From positions 2,542,001 to 2,606,000 of the forward strand of contig CM082580.2 in assembly GCA_040954595.2 (NCBI GenBank): a stretch of DNA of 64,000 nucleotides. The letters are read 5' to 3'. Positions 1 through 12,500 of this stretch are shown here, piece after piece. This DNA is from Balanoglossus misakiensis. Lineage: Eukaryota; Hemichordata. The notes under the pieces were generated by a model that was not told the DNA's origin, did not search any database, and saw nothing but the letters and a program-made list of their open reading frames with translations. A program made the position numbers and the translations under genes. Every line of letters starts with the position of its first letter. Position 1 is the first letter of the stretch.

Positions 1-327
1 CGCGTACATTTTATGTCCATACAGCCAAATTTATGGGCGGGAGGTCGGCTCTTACCTAAGATAGGATTTCCACGACTTGGATACCCTAGTATGTTGAATG
101 AATAGCTGTGGTCGGCAGTCACGAACGTGAGAGTGTCGTCATCGCCGAGAAGGTCGCCGCCCTTCTTGACCGCGTCTTCAAAAGCGACGCCATCAACCAG
201 AGCGTGGAACGCTTTACCGTCGTGGTGGCATTCTTCCTCCTACAATATATTGGCAGGCAGGTAGCAGCAATGATTGTAGTAGCGGGTGCTGCTAGGTTGA
301 CTGGTGTTCGCAGCCCAACCAGTTACT
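1..327 (-). pseudogene. Alkaline phosphatase exon relic (partial duplicate)
   Basis: This segment matches 19342-19665 almost base for base, including exon and flanking intron. That second copy holds the alkaline phosphatase exon with metal-binding residues (DHSHHD, then TADHS). Here the exon remnant is about 56-239 on the minus strand and has lost 8 nt relative to its twin, just where the DHSHHD codons lie. This breaks the frame and removes Zn/Mg ligands. No further phosphatase exon is visible on the right side up to the VWDE-like gene, so it is either an isolated duplicate or part of a copy lying left of the window. The donor at position 55 is still intact. The exon identity is clear; whether more of the gene lies upstream cannot be seen. 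Confidence 0.8.
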
Positions 328-329
328 GG

Positions 330-1842
330 AAATGACTGAGTTTGTTTTGCAATCCAAGTTGGACTTAATGTTTCTTTGGATATGTATTTCCACTCGTCAG
401 AGAAATCATTTTAGCGAGTCGTGCACGAAAGTCACACTCGCTGCACCTATCCTTTAAACCAACTAAAACTGACTTTCCACACGGTGCATTGTACATAATA
501 TGGTATCTCCTTTGAGGCTATTTTTGTAACACATTTTTAATCTCATACTCTGAAAGATTTATAAGCAATAAACTGGTTTTGCTAACTATACTTGAATACT
601 TGATTTGGATTATTGATAAATAATGAGATCGAGCTGTTGCCTTGGACGCGAATCATAACCGATGCAAGTGAATTCAGGGATCCGGATTTTTTTGAAAAAA
701 TCAACTAAAATCAGAGGCAAGATGATGAATTGTTAGTGACCTAGTGGAGTCTGTTGTGAATGCAATGTGGATGTCATGCCATGGACAAAGCGACACGAGT
801 TGACTGTTTCGAGACTGATATCAGTAATTTAATTGCAGAAAGGAAAGACTATTATTTCAATCTCCATCTACGCGCGCGACCCTTCCTTTGGACTTGTAAT
901 GAACAATGGGCTCAGGAATTTCACGCTGCGTGGGAAATGGTTTTAATTTGCTATTAATCTTCCATTTATTCTGGAAATATAGAGAGATGCATTTCTGCCT
1001 CCGAGTGATGGTCTTCGGCAGAATAGCAACCATTAGTACACAGTGTAATGTTTGCCCACAGTCCCTCTATCTATGTGATTGAGGGACTATGGTTTGCCCG
1101 GGGGGACTTCCAGACTCAGAGCGTGCTGTTGGGAAATCGCTGTGAGGGCGTTGCGGAGCGTTTATTAAGTATTAAACAGAACTTAAACCGTGGACAAAGG
1201 TCCCAATAAGTCCGTTTAACTTAAAGAAACGTGTTACGTTTTCTTAAAGTGAGTGTGTCACTAGGGCATTCTGCGCATGGACACAGGCAGCCAATAGAAG
1301 GCTCTGTGTGTACTTAAAAGTTGTAAGGTTTGGGGATATTGGAATTTAATACATTTAGTACCCCTAATGGAAAGTTCTCGTATTCGTATGGTCAGGCATA
1401 TGCAGTGTCCTTATGGATTTCTTCCTCTTGGCAAAACAGTAAGAACCCACTTAGAAAACACAAAGGCTTTATTTCTCGGTTCATCCTACCTATGACAAAG
1501 GAAAGGGCGATCTGGTTTTCTCGGAGTATTGCTTTATAGAATAACTGTTGCTTGGAACGAGACATCGATCGTCCCCATATCATTTTTAAATCCCCATTTC
1601 ATCTTACTGGTATGAATAATCAAAGCTTACCATGGACCATATCACATTCCATGCCCGATGACGTTATATACGCAGAGCCCCAGGTGATGGGGTCAAAACC
1701 CCTTTCAAAGTGACGAACGTCTTGTAGTACTTACGGAACGGCGTTGATCAAGTACTCCACATACAAACTAAGGGAGCGACGAAGGCGGATCGCGACAGAC
1801 ATCACTGCAACCACACGGTTACAGATTGGACGCACATCAGCC
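330..1842. other. Intergenic, no gene recognised
   Basis: I see no convincing coding exon here. The open frames are short, have no recognisable motif and no supported splice partners. A short hairpin (a CCCTCTAT-type arm pair) lies near 1062-1090; a similar hairpin occurs near 54080-54113 in an intron of the mosaic lectin. The last few hundred bases presumably hold the promoter and 5' UTR of the VWDE-like gene, but no clear TATA box was found. Confidence 0.5.
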
Positions 1843-2875
1843 ATGACTTGTATGGCTTTTTGGCTCTTCTCTGTAATAATATGCTGTTTTCGAATCGCGG
1901 AAGGAGGCTGCGGTAAGTGGATTTTATTTGGCCTATTTTCTTTATTCATGTCGTTCACATGTCATCAATTGGTGGAGTGTTTGAAATTGATGTCGACAAC
2001 AGACAACCCGGTCGATGGACAAAATCGTACCTCTACATCACCGAAGAAGTCCCAAACTTATCGGAGAGGGGCTATTTATAGCGATAAATGCGAATGAAAT
2101 GGTGTAGTTTGTCTTGATCTGAAATTCACGTCTGCCTTGTTACAGATTTGGAATGGACTTTAGTTTTCAAGGGAGTCAAGGACATCGGCGGCGACTTGTA
2201 CAATTTGTGGACTGAAGGCCATCCTGTGAATGAAGATAACAAAGAAGCAATGTATTTAGACAACTCGTTTCCACAACATTACAAGAGTGCACACGTTGAT
2301 AACTGGAGCAACCTCGACATCGAACTGGTAAGATGTGTTTTCTATTTGTGTTCTCATTATATTATGGAAAGACGCTCAACATTAACTGAGTATACAAGAG
2401 AAGCGCGAAAGAAAAATTCAACAGGTAAAGAAAAAATACCAAGGGAAAGAGTGCCAACATAGCACCTGGATTAAAACAGATCTAAAAACTACAGAGTGGA
2501 GGGAAACAAATATCAATTTTTCATGTAAAGGAAATTTCACTGAAAAGGCGCCATTACAAAACGCCTCGTCGTCAAATTGAATGATTGTTTCAAACCCCTG
2601 CATACTAGATTAAGCATCTCACGCTGATGGCATTTTGATATTACAGGTGAAGGTGGCGTTGTACACGGAGGGCAGTGAAGTGACTTACTTCATATTCAAC
2701 GGCACGGACAGCACTAAGATTGATTGGTTCAGCAAAGAACGATTGGTGGACAGTCCCTACGTAGACTTGAACCGGGAAACACAAACAAATTACTTCTCTA
2801 TTCAGGGGTGAGTATTTTGATTCATTGTTAATGGCCGGAGAAAATGGGGAAGAAATCATGAGCGAGAGAGAAAGG

Positions 2876-2935
<60 letters not shown>

Positions 2936-5336
2936 AAGAGTGACAGAAGAGAGAGAGAGTTTGTTTATTTATCTCTGATATCTATAATTATGTATCTTGA
3001 TTTGTATTAGGCTGCATTCACAAACACCTCTTTAGGGGGGGCGGGAGAATTGAGGGGGGGATTTGAAAAAATTGAGGGTATGTAAGGGGGGATTTGAAAT
3101 AATTTAGGGACTAAAAGGGGGGGACTTGAAAACTTTGACGACTAAATATTTATTTTGAGTCCACAAAAATGCAGTTTCGCGCCCTTTATTTTACAAAAAT
3201 TTCTAATGTGGGAGGGGGACACCCCCTCCCACACCCACCCCCTCCATTCATCAACACCTTTCAATAACACCCACCCCCTTCAATTCTCGGTTTACATTGT
3301 CTCCCAACACAGAATACAAACACTTACAAAATAAAAACAATGTTCACTTTTAATACCCACTAATGAGGGGAAACATAAGTTTCAAATTCTCATGGGAGCG
3401 CTGTTTTTCTTTTTTACAAGATAGATAGGTGATGTGTTTTGCTCTGTGAAAGAAAATGGGGGGGATTTCAAAATTTTGGCAGTTCGGAAGGGGGGATTTG
3501 AAAATATTTCGGGTTGTGTACGGGGGGCATGTGAAAATTAGCGGTAAAAAAATTGAATTCTCCCGCCCCCCCCCCCTCCAGAGGTGTTTGTGAATGCAGC
3601 CTTATTTGATTTTTTTATAATTTCACTTAATCATGGATGTAGTAAATCTAATTAAATGGGAGCACAGTTTCCTTGATGTAGTTGCAATCGCAATAGCATA
3701 AGTAAACGTCGAGTAATTAGCGTGTCTAACTTCTAGTCCTAATAAATAAAGTGCACGTGGAATACATGGAATGCAAAGATTATAGCATATTAATTTCCCT
3801 GCGTGGAATCCACACTATATTGTCTTGTCTTGTCTTGTCTTGCTTGTCTTGTCTTGCCTTGTCTTTTCTTGTCTTGTCTTGCCTTGTCTTGTCTTGTCTT
3901 GTCTTGTCTTGTCTTGTCTTGTCTAATCTCATCTTGCATTTGACCATTTTTCTTATTGTTTCCGGTCCGAAACCATCACTCAGACATACATGAACTTATT
4001 TCTGCTAAAATTGGCCGAAACGGACACTCCGGCAAACACCGTGTGTTTGCCCGTTGTGTAATCCATTATAACAGTTATTTATTAACAATTCTACCTTGAA
4101 CCAGTATCTGCTGTTATTTATTGTCATTCCCGAAACTATGTGTCGGACAGTTATTCCCGAAGATCACTTCTATTTTTCGAATATGTGACACGTTGATCGG
4201 CATATGATTTTGTGGAAATCATTTTACGGAAGGGTGAATACTCTAATAACTAATCACATAATTATATTACTGAATCGAGTTTGAGCTTTCCGGGTGTCCA
4301 AGCGCAAATACTGCATAAGGATACTTATTTTCTATAACGCGATGCGACCATCGTTATACCGTTTCAGGGAGAGCCGCGTTGGGAGGAGGTTTTACATTCG
4401 AAATGAATTCGGCGGATGTGACGCAGACACGGGGTGGTTGTTGATATCAACCGGACGTACGAAATCACATTGTAATTATGACAGTTTACCTGGATGTCAC
4501 TTTCTCTATTCAACACTTAACACTGCAGTCGTTTGGGAATCAGGTCAGTGAGATTTCTACTCGGATTGCCAACACTGAATCATCCCAAAGTGCAGTGCGG
4601 TTCTTTGATACGTTGTGGCTCATGACAGCCCCATAAATGACACATGGCCACAGGCGTTTGCGGTTTAAATCGGGAATTCCCCACAAGAAATGATTGATTG
4701 GTGTTGGTCTATTTCACTCTGTGCAAAATGCCAAGAACCAACAAGCCTACACCAGCAAAATATCGTCCCTTAGACAATAAACAGGGGAGAGACCCAGAAA
4801 GCTAATTTGAAGTCCGTGAAAGAATCGGTCTGCTGTTTCCTGAATAACCCCACCCCAGGGGGGAGTTCAGATCAAATGAAACAGCCGCATTGGATCGTAC
4901 CATGATTAACAGACTGACGTGTACAATAAGTATGTTGTAGTGCTCTGTCTTTGGCAGCGCTGGACAAACTGCCGCTAAAAGGTGTTTTCAAGAAGTTCAG
5001 TCCAGCTGATTTTCACATAAATGCTAACGCTGGCTTCATGTATTCAGGACAACCCTTTTTCGCCAAGCATAACCAGTGCGATTTTTTAAAATACAAAAAC
5101 TGGGTAAAATATTGCCGGATGTTCCTCTCTAGAGGTTACTGTATTTTGAATCATGGGAAATGGCGCTGGGCTTTATTTCGTCCGCGTGATGTGTTAGAGA
5201 CCATTCTGTGATAGATGTCACTTCACGCCAGGCTGGGCGTATTTGCATAACTGTTACTATTGTTTGTACTTTGCGTAGAATAGATCAAGCTTGACTCCCT
5301 CCCTCCCTCTCTCCCTCCCTCTCCCCCCCCCTCCCT

Positions 5337-5379
<43 letters not shown>

Positions 5380-8300
5380 TTGTAGTGATGGAAAAATTGT
5401 GAGTCAGAGGTTATTGAATATATGTATCATTGTTTAGTATTGTTGAACAAACACCCGGTCATTTACTTTAGTTTTTTTATTCTGACAAATTTTTATGTAT
5501 AGGATTGCCGCGTATTTCGAATAAGTGTGCACGCATGCGTCGCGGACGAGTGATTCGCCGAATAGCTACCGTATGTTCACGAAAGATAGCCGAGGTGTCT
5601 TAAAAATATCGTATTTTTAAAGCGGACTGGCTCCATTACTTTCCAGAAATTACGGGACATTACAAAAAAGAAGAGGGAAGTTCACCTCTCTTTAAACAAA
5701 TAACTTTTTATCTTGATACTTCATTACTCAGCGACCGAAATAATGGACGGAGTTTTTTCATTAACAAGAGCTACATGTACAATAACTGTAAAACCGACGA
5801 AGGATGGTTAACTGTCGCAACGGGAGAGGAAAGGTCGCCGTGCGAGTGGGACCATCCGAAGAACTTGAAAATAAACCATTTTTTATTTTCAACATCGGCA
5901 TCTTATGCAGTTTGGGGGTCAGGTCAGTCACAGACAATGAACTACTTTGACGATGATAAGATCTTGACCCTCTTTTCAACATTCGATTTACAATCTTTCA
6001 GTATTTTTGGGAAAACATGCAATTCTCATATTGTACTAAAGAGACAAGTAAGCGCACTTTGCACAAATAATGAAATATCAGTGCAGTTTCATTGCATTGC
6101 GTTTTTCTTGTTAATATCTTATAATCACAAATTATTTCTAATTGTGTTAGAAGCTATTAACAATATAAAATAAATTGTTCTGTTAATATGGGCTAGTATA
6201 ATGGAAACAGAATTCATTTCAGAACTTTGACGCGCTTGCGCACTTCGGGGGTTTCCTTCAAAGTGGACAAAGCCTAAAAGACGGAGCACTACGATTTACA
6301 CATGCACATCAGTTTGATTACAATTTGATCAAAATATGCTGAAATGTGACGATCACCAAGATATTTGTTGCTGCCACAATTCTTCATGGACAAGTTTTTA
6401 TTGAATTACAAATGTACCTCGGATAAGATTCGTCTTCAAGGAAAAGATAATAGGCAATATTCTTGTCCCATAAATGACCTTACATAAGTTATGTACTGAA
6501 CGTTTTTTTTGTCAAATTGTTGAATCTTGACAGCCTCATACCAATTGAAGTACAATTATGAAAGGTCATATATTGGTCATGAAAGTGGTCTATGCATTTG
6601 TAGAGAACGATAAAACATTTCAATTGTTGTAAACGTAAATTTCAAAAGCAAAAAAGATAGTCAATGTACTAGCAGTATTAACTTAATCTTCCATTGTGTC
6701 AAGATTGTCCAAAATCACTCAGGCATTGTACTATGGCCAGTCTTTCTCTCGATAATGGTAGCATAATGCAGGCGCCATTCATACGAATCAATTGTTATTG
6801 TTTTCATGTATTGACACAGAAAACTCAAGCAGAGCTGATGTCTTCGCGGTGTTTGTGAAATCACCGAGTAAGTATCCAACGTTATTCAACTTTTAAAGGG
6901 AAATGTCGCAAAACGAAACCTGCGTAAACAGGTAACATTTTGGTAGATGTGAATACAATTTTGTCGGGAAGTCGAATTAAACACCAGGAACTATTGACTA
7001 TTTAGTATGTGTTATGTAAGATCAATCGCACTGTGTGTTGACTACACTATGTATTCGTAGAGAACCATTGCTCTAATTTATCTAGTTGATTGGCTTCTTG
7101 GGCTAGAAATGTGAAAATGAAACTGTGCCACTCTTTGACCGCCCTGTAGATCTGATCGTTGACCCGTGCGAGCAGTACTTGCCGATCGACAACAAGTATC
7201 GGAGCTCGGCCTACAGTTTGGACGCCACGATGTCACAACAGGACTACATATGCGACGGCGGGTTGGAGCCGAATTGGTACAGGTTCACGAGCGAGGCCGG
7301 GGGTCAAATGCCGACATCGTGTGTCCCAGAATTCCACTGTGGAACCCAATTTCCGGGGTGGCTCGATGGTGAACTACCGCCAGCGAACGAATGCCAGGCG
7401 ATGACTGTGTGCATAAACGAAGGTACTCCAACTTTTGAGCTTCTCCGCAGATATAGATGATGAGTTATGCAATGTTAAGTCAAGGAGCTTCATCACTTTC
7501 GGACTCAGGTCTGACATTTCATTTTTTTGCTGAATCAAACCTCTATCTTCTTAGGTGGCACCAACTGCTGCGATACAAGTGCCGACGTCATTGTGAAGAA
7601 CTGTGGAGAGTTCTACGTTTACAAGTTGGAACCACTTGATATCTGCCCTGCTGCCTACTGCGCAGGTACCGTACTTTACGACCTTCAAATTAAATGAATT
7701 ATAGTATCTTAATTAACGACTTAATTGCAGGTAATTAATATTTATCTCTCTCTCTCTCTCTCTCTCTCTTCCCCCCTCTGTCTCCCTCTCTCTTTCCCTC
7801 TCCCTCCTCGTAGGTGGCAAGGAACCGTGCCCACCAGGACATGGCTCTCCCAGTGGTGGATTTCAGCCAGGTTGCTCAGGTAACTTACACAGATATTCAT
7901 GTCGTGTTTTTTTCGTGTTTTCTTGGCATTTCGCTCTATGAGATTGCATGTCCACTGTTCCCAAAACTATAAAATCACGGGGAAACCAGGCTTTTACCTA
8001 GAGCATAATCACATTTTTACGATGGTGAGATTAACTTTTATTCTTGCAAATTATTTCCTCTACAGTATTTGATATAAAATGGCTATGTCCCTGGCGAACT
8101 CTTGAAGTGACTGAGAAATTTGATCGAGCGAGTGTAAACTGTCTTCCGAGAAATAACCTCTCAAATAAAACCACGAAGCCACTAATAAGAATTAGGCCAC
8201 TTTAATCAGTTTTAACTTGTATGGGGTCGCATAAAAGTATAAAAAATAACTCTTAATGGGCGATAACAGTGTCTTTTCGATCTACATCCGTGATGTAAAA

Positions 8301-9437
8301 CAGTCAACGCACAAGGAGGAGTTCTTGTTCAAATCATAAAGACACTCCACATGATTATAAATGATTAGCTAGTGCACACTATCTAAACATGTAACTGCTA
8401 TGCGTCCAATGGCTTCACCTCATAATCTACAAATGGTTGTAACGTGAAGAGTACATTCTTATCTTGGTGATCAATTCCTATGTCTTCCTCAAAGTCGAGT
8501 TTCCAAATCTCGACCAAATGCCAATGTTGACGCCAAAATTTAGCGAAGAAAGACATCAGGGTTACTTGGAGTGTCAGTTCAGAGGCGGCGAATCACAGGA
8601 GGCGGAGTATGAAATCAACTGGCTGATGGACGACACTCTGGTCAAGGCGAAGGAGGTATCTCCGGATTCCCCAAAAGACATCTTGTGGGAAGATGAATTC
8701 GTGATTGGCTGCACAGTGAGTGTCGAAGTTGCGTTGTTTGTTTGTTTTTTTTATTGTTCGTGGAAGTAACACTTGTGGCACGTGACGTGAGGGATACGCG
8801 GTCCGAAAATCAAAGTCTTAAATCCATTCGTATTTGCTCATATAGGTTTGGCGCGGCACGAGACGAGTGGTACATAACAATCGTAAACCAAAGAAAACGT
8901 CTAGAGAAATAGCAATGAAGTTGTCAATATATCAAAATATGATTGTTGGATGAAATTTGCGACATTTTATTTCTTCTTCAAAGGTTCGGTGTGAAGTCGT
9001 CACCCGCTTTCTAGATTCCGATGTCCTCAGTCCACCGTTTTCCAGCAACGATGTGTTTGTTGGTATCAAGGTAGGTGTATTTGACAGCCAATGACCAGGA
9101 TCAACATGATTCGGTGGAAAATGTATTCATATTTTCAAATGTTTGAGTCAATAACGATGAAAACGCATATATTTACATGCACAAATATAAAACACGCTTT
9201 TCCTAACATCTTATTGCAAGATAAATCATCACGGTGAGTTATTTGCATTTAAGGTCTCGCCGAACTCGATAATCACGCGAGAAGACCTGTCAGGACCTGG
9301 GCACGAAGTGGCTCTTTGGGCAACCGTACCAATGTCGTGTAAAATTGAACTAAAAGCAGAGAGGGGTGAGTTAGATTTATCCCACAGCTAAACTTCACTG
9401 TGTCTTTTTATCGCCTTGTCGTTCGTTCGTTCGTTCG

Positions 9438-9521
<84 letters not shown>

Positions 9522-12500
9522 GAGTGAGTGAGTGAGTGAGTGAGTGAGTGAGTGAGTGAGTGAGTGAGTGAGTGAGTGAGTGAGTGAGTGAGTGAGTGAG
9601 TGAGTGAGTGAGTGAGTGAGTGAGTGAGTATTGACAGTCAGTCCATCCTTTTTCCATGCATCTATCTATCAATCCATCCATCCATCCACTTGAATTCAAG
9701 ACAGTCGCTTTTTTGTTTTTTCTCTTGTTCAGCCTCTCTTGATCGTCCAGAGATTCTGTTAAGTACATGCGCAGTTAATATCAGACATGAATCGTACAAC
9801 ACACTGCAAAAAGTGAAGTTCGATGCAGTGAGGGATTTCCAAAACGACGGAGATCAGTTTGTGAGAGTGCATGCGCAACCGGCGTCCGATGAATGCTCTG
9901 CTAGAGTTAAGGATGGCTACAGAGAAAGCATTGGTGTGAGTCTCAAATCATTTCATATCACGCTGTTACTAACTGATCCAATGTACATGTAGTTCCATAT
10001 GAAATGTCCCCAGTGTTAATAACACGTCGGCGTGACTCGTATAGGGTCCCGTTCTGGTCAAAATTATGTTTTATTATACATTCAACGACAATTTTTTCGC
10101 CCTGTCTCGGCTTATGTAGTGTACATGGATACGCTTACTTGGAAAAGCTCGGCAATGGTATGAAGTGTGTTTTTTTAATTGACAGGTTCGGGTGAAGGAT
10201 ATTGACACCGGACGGTGCACATCTCGAGGAGACCCTCATTACATCACCTACGATGGCCGGTATGTATAGACATTAATGGCAACCTTAGACTAGCCCACTA
10301 GTCGCTTGGTGATTTTTGAATCTCAATACTTTTTTGTGTTTGCGGTGTTTTTTGTCTTAATAAATAATTTCAAAACATTTTGCGTGCATGCTTGCTTTAG
10401 GCGTGTTTCTGGTAGTGAGTCTAGTTTCGAATATTGGACTGGGCTCACGGTTTCGGTTACCTACGCGTTCCCTTGACGTTCATACGCATTCACACTCGGT
10501 GACTTTTACTTCACACACGGTACATAGAGAAATTCGGAACAAGTTTATTTTTAATGCATAATATTATGAAATAATGAAGCCCAAGTCTATGGCAACCTTA
10601 GAGTTGCCTGGTTACTAAACAACGCACGTCTATCTCTTATCTATATGCAATATTTGGCGGGAAAGATCAGCTGGTCACTTGTCAGCTTATCGTCAGAATG
10701 TGACTATAAACATGTTATAGGGTAACATTGACTGAAATTAAAATGCTCCCTTCTCCGCAGAAAATTCGACAACTATATAGTTGGTGATTTTGTGTTCCAC
10801 AAAAGCCTGCATAGAGACTTCGAGGTAAGAGTTTAATGCCTTTTGCTATCGATGATATCGACATCTTAGACATATCTGATTAAAATCAGATGTAGAGTAA
10901 GGCGCTGGCTTACGCTGGCTGATTCTTTGCTGTTCTGTTCGGAAAGGGCGCGTGCGCCCGAGAAAAGCCAAGAGAGAGAGAGTGTGTAGAACGACCATAA
11001 CTATCACCTAACTCTACATCTGATTTTAATCAGATTGATCCTCCTTCATCCGACTTGAACAGTTAACGGTGTACTAGTACCTCGTTAACGATTCACTTGC
11101 TGTGAGGAGCAGATCGATTGCTCTCCACATATTGCCCCGTCTCCATCCGCTCACAAAGCCCGTGCACTCATACCCGATCCCTGTCCAATTCACTCTGGAT
11201 CTTCCCTGTTAATAGGTTCACACCAGAACCTGGAAGTGTTGGCGCGTTGCCTGCAACTGCGGGGTGGTTGTGCGGGAAAATAACGATGTCGTCGGCGTGA
11301 CGATGTGCCACGGGGAGTGGCAGAAAACAGCGCCAAAGGTGGTCAAATTCAGCGAGGGGAACTTTACATCCGGGGTATCCATTAACGTAGGAAAGAGCGG
11401 TAAACGATTCACCGTAAGTGTATGAATCAATAATTATCACGACAGTCTTTCCACTCAAACCCAAAGGATTCTGATCATATTAAAGGGACATTAGCTGTAA
11501 CATTTGACTATTTTTCCGGCATTCATATTCTGTGTACCAAATTCGATTTCCTTTTTTTCTTTCCGACTTTGAACAGATATCCATGCCGTCGGGGAGTAGA
11601 GTTGTTGCCAAAGTCGGCGGTTGGGGAATGGATATTGAACTGACGGTGCCAAGCGACGATGCCGAGGGTACCGTGGGCCTTTGCGGTGTGTTCGATGGCG
11701 ACATCCGAAATGAATACACGCTGAGTGACAACTCACGGTTGGACTACACCGGAAAGCGGCCGAATGAGTTCATCTCCAGTTGGATGTGAGTTGTCGTTGA
11801 TCTTTGAGTCGAATGAAAACTTTAGAAATGTACGCACATTTGAATATTGCAAATGACTGAATCAATCTTTTCCTCTTCAGGATTGAAGCTGGCGAGAGTT
11901 TATTTGACAAGTTGCCCGACACACCGACGTCGACTCCAGACGGGGATCGTCCGAGCGGCGGCATCAGCTGCGAATGCTTCATACACGCCGACCGTCGCCA
12001 AGACGGTGGTGAGTGCCACGAAGGCCGCAGAGCCAGGCGCCCTATTGGTCGACAACTCTCTGGAACGGACTTAACTGGCCAGGTTGACGACAGCCGTTCG
12101 AAATTAGGCTCCCGCGCACACCTTCCAGAGGCCGGGAAATTTGGTGCAGAGAGCGTTGACAACGCCTTGGGGAGGTAGGTTGTGAAGTTCGTGATCAACA
12201 ATTATGATCATATCGTGCACTTGATATTGGCTCTAAAATCGTTTCAGATTTGACCTTGTCTCATTCAATAACATTCGTACACTGGTAACCCATGGACGGA
12301 AGACATATACGAAAAATCGAAGCTTTTGTATAAAAGGTTAAGCGATTGCTTCTAATGGTGCAAATATCTAGCGAAATTATTGTAGACTGTATTGTGTTTT
12401 TCACGCTAACAAACGTACACGAATATTCCAAACATGACATTCTGTCACGTGGTCTGTGTTTCGGAATTCGTACAGTTATTTGCATTTCAATCCCACGATT

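Noticed and set aside
3751-3993. Open frame of Leu/Ser/Val/Cys repeats
   Set aside because: Produced by the TCTTG microsatellite; no splice or protein support.
4951-5211. 86-codon frame between exons 4a and 4b, considered as an extra exon of the lectin-like domain
   Set aside because: No similarity to the domain and no acceptor/donor pair giving phases 1 to 2, as an intervening exon would need.
7159-7404. Two further open frames over the D8C exon
   Set aside because: Shadow frames of the exon 7150-7422, whose own frame has the conserved Cys pattern and correct phases.
9415-9630. Regularly spaced short repeats considered as a CRISPR-like or telomeric array
   Set aside because: Pure tetranucleotide units with no spacers, eukaryotic context, and no match to TTAGGG or TTAGG telomeres.
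9517-9768. Open frame encoding repeated Leu-Thr-His-Ser over the GAGT array
   Set aside because: It is only the translation of a microsatellite.
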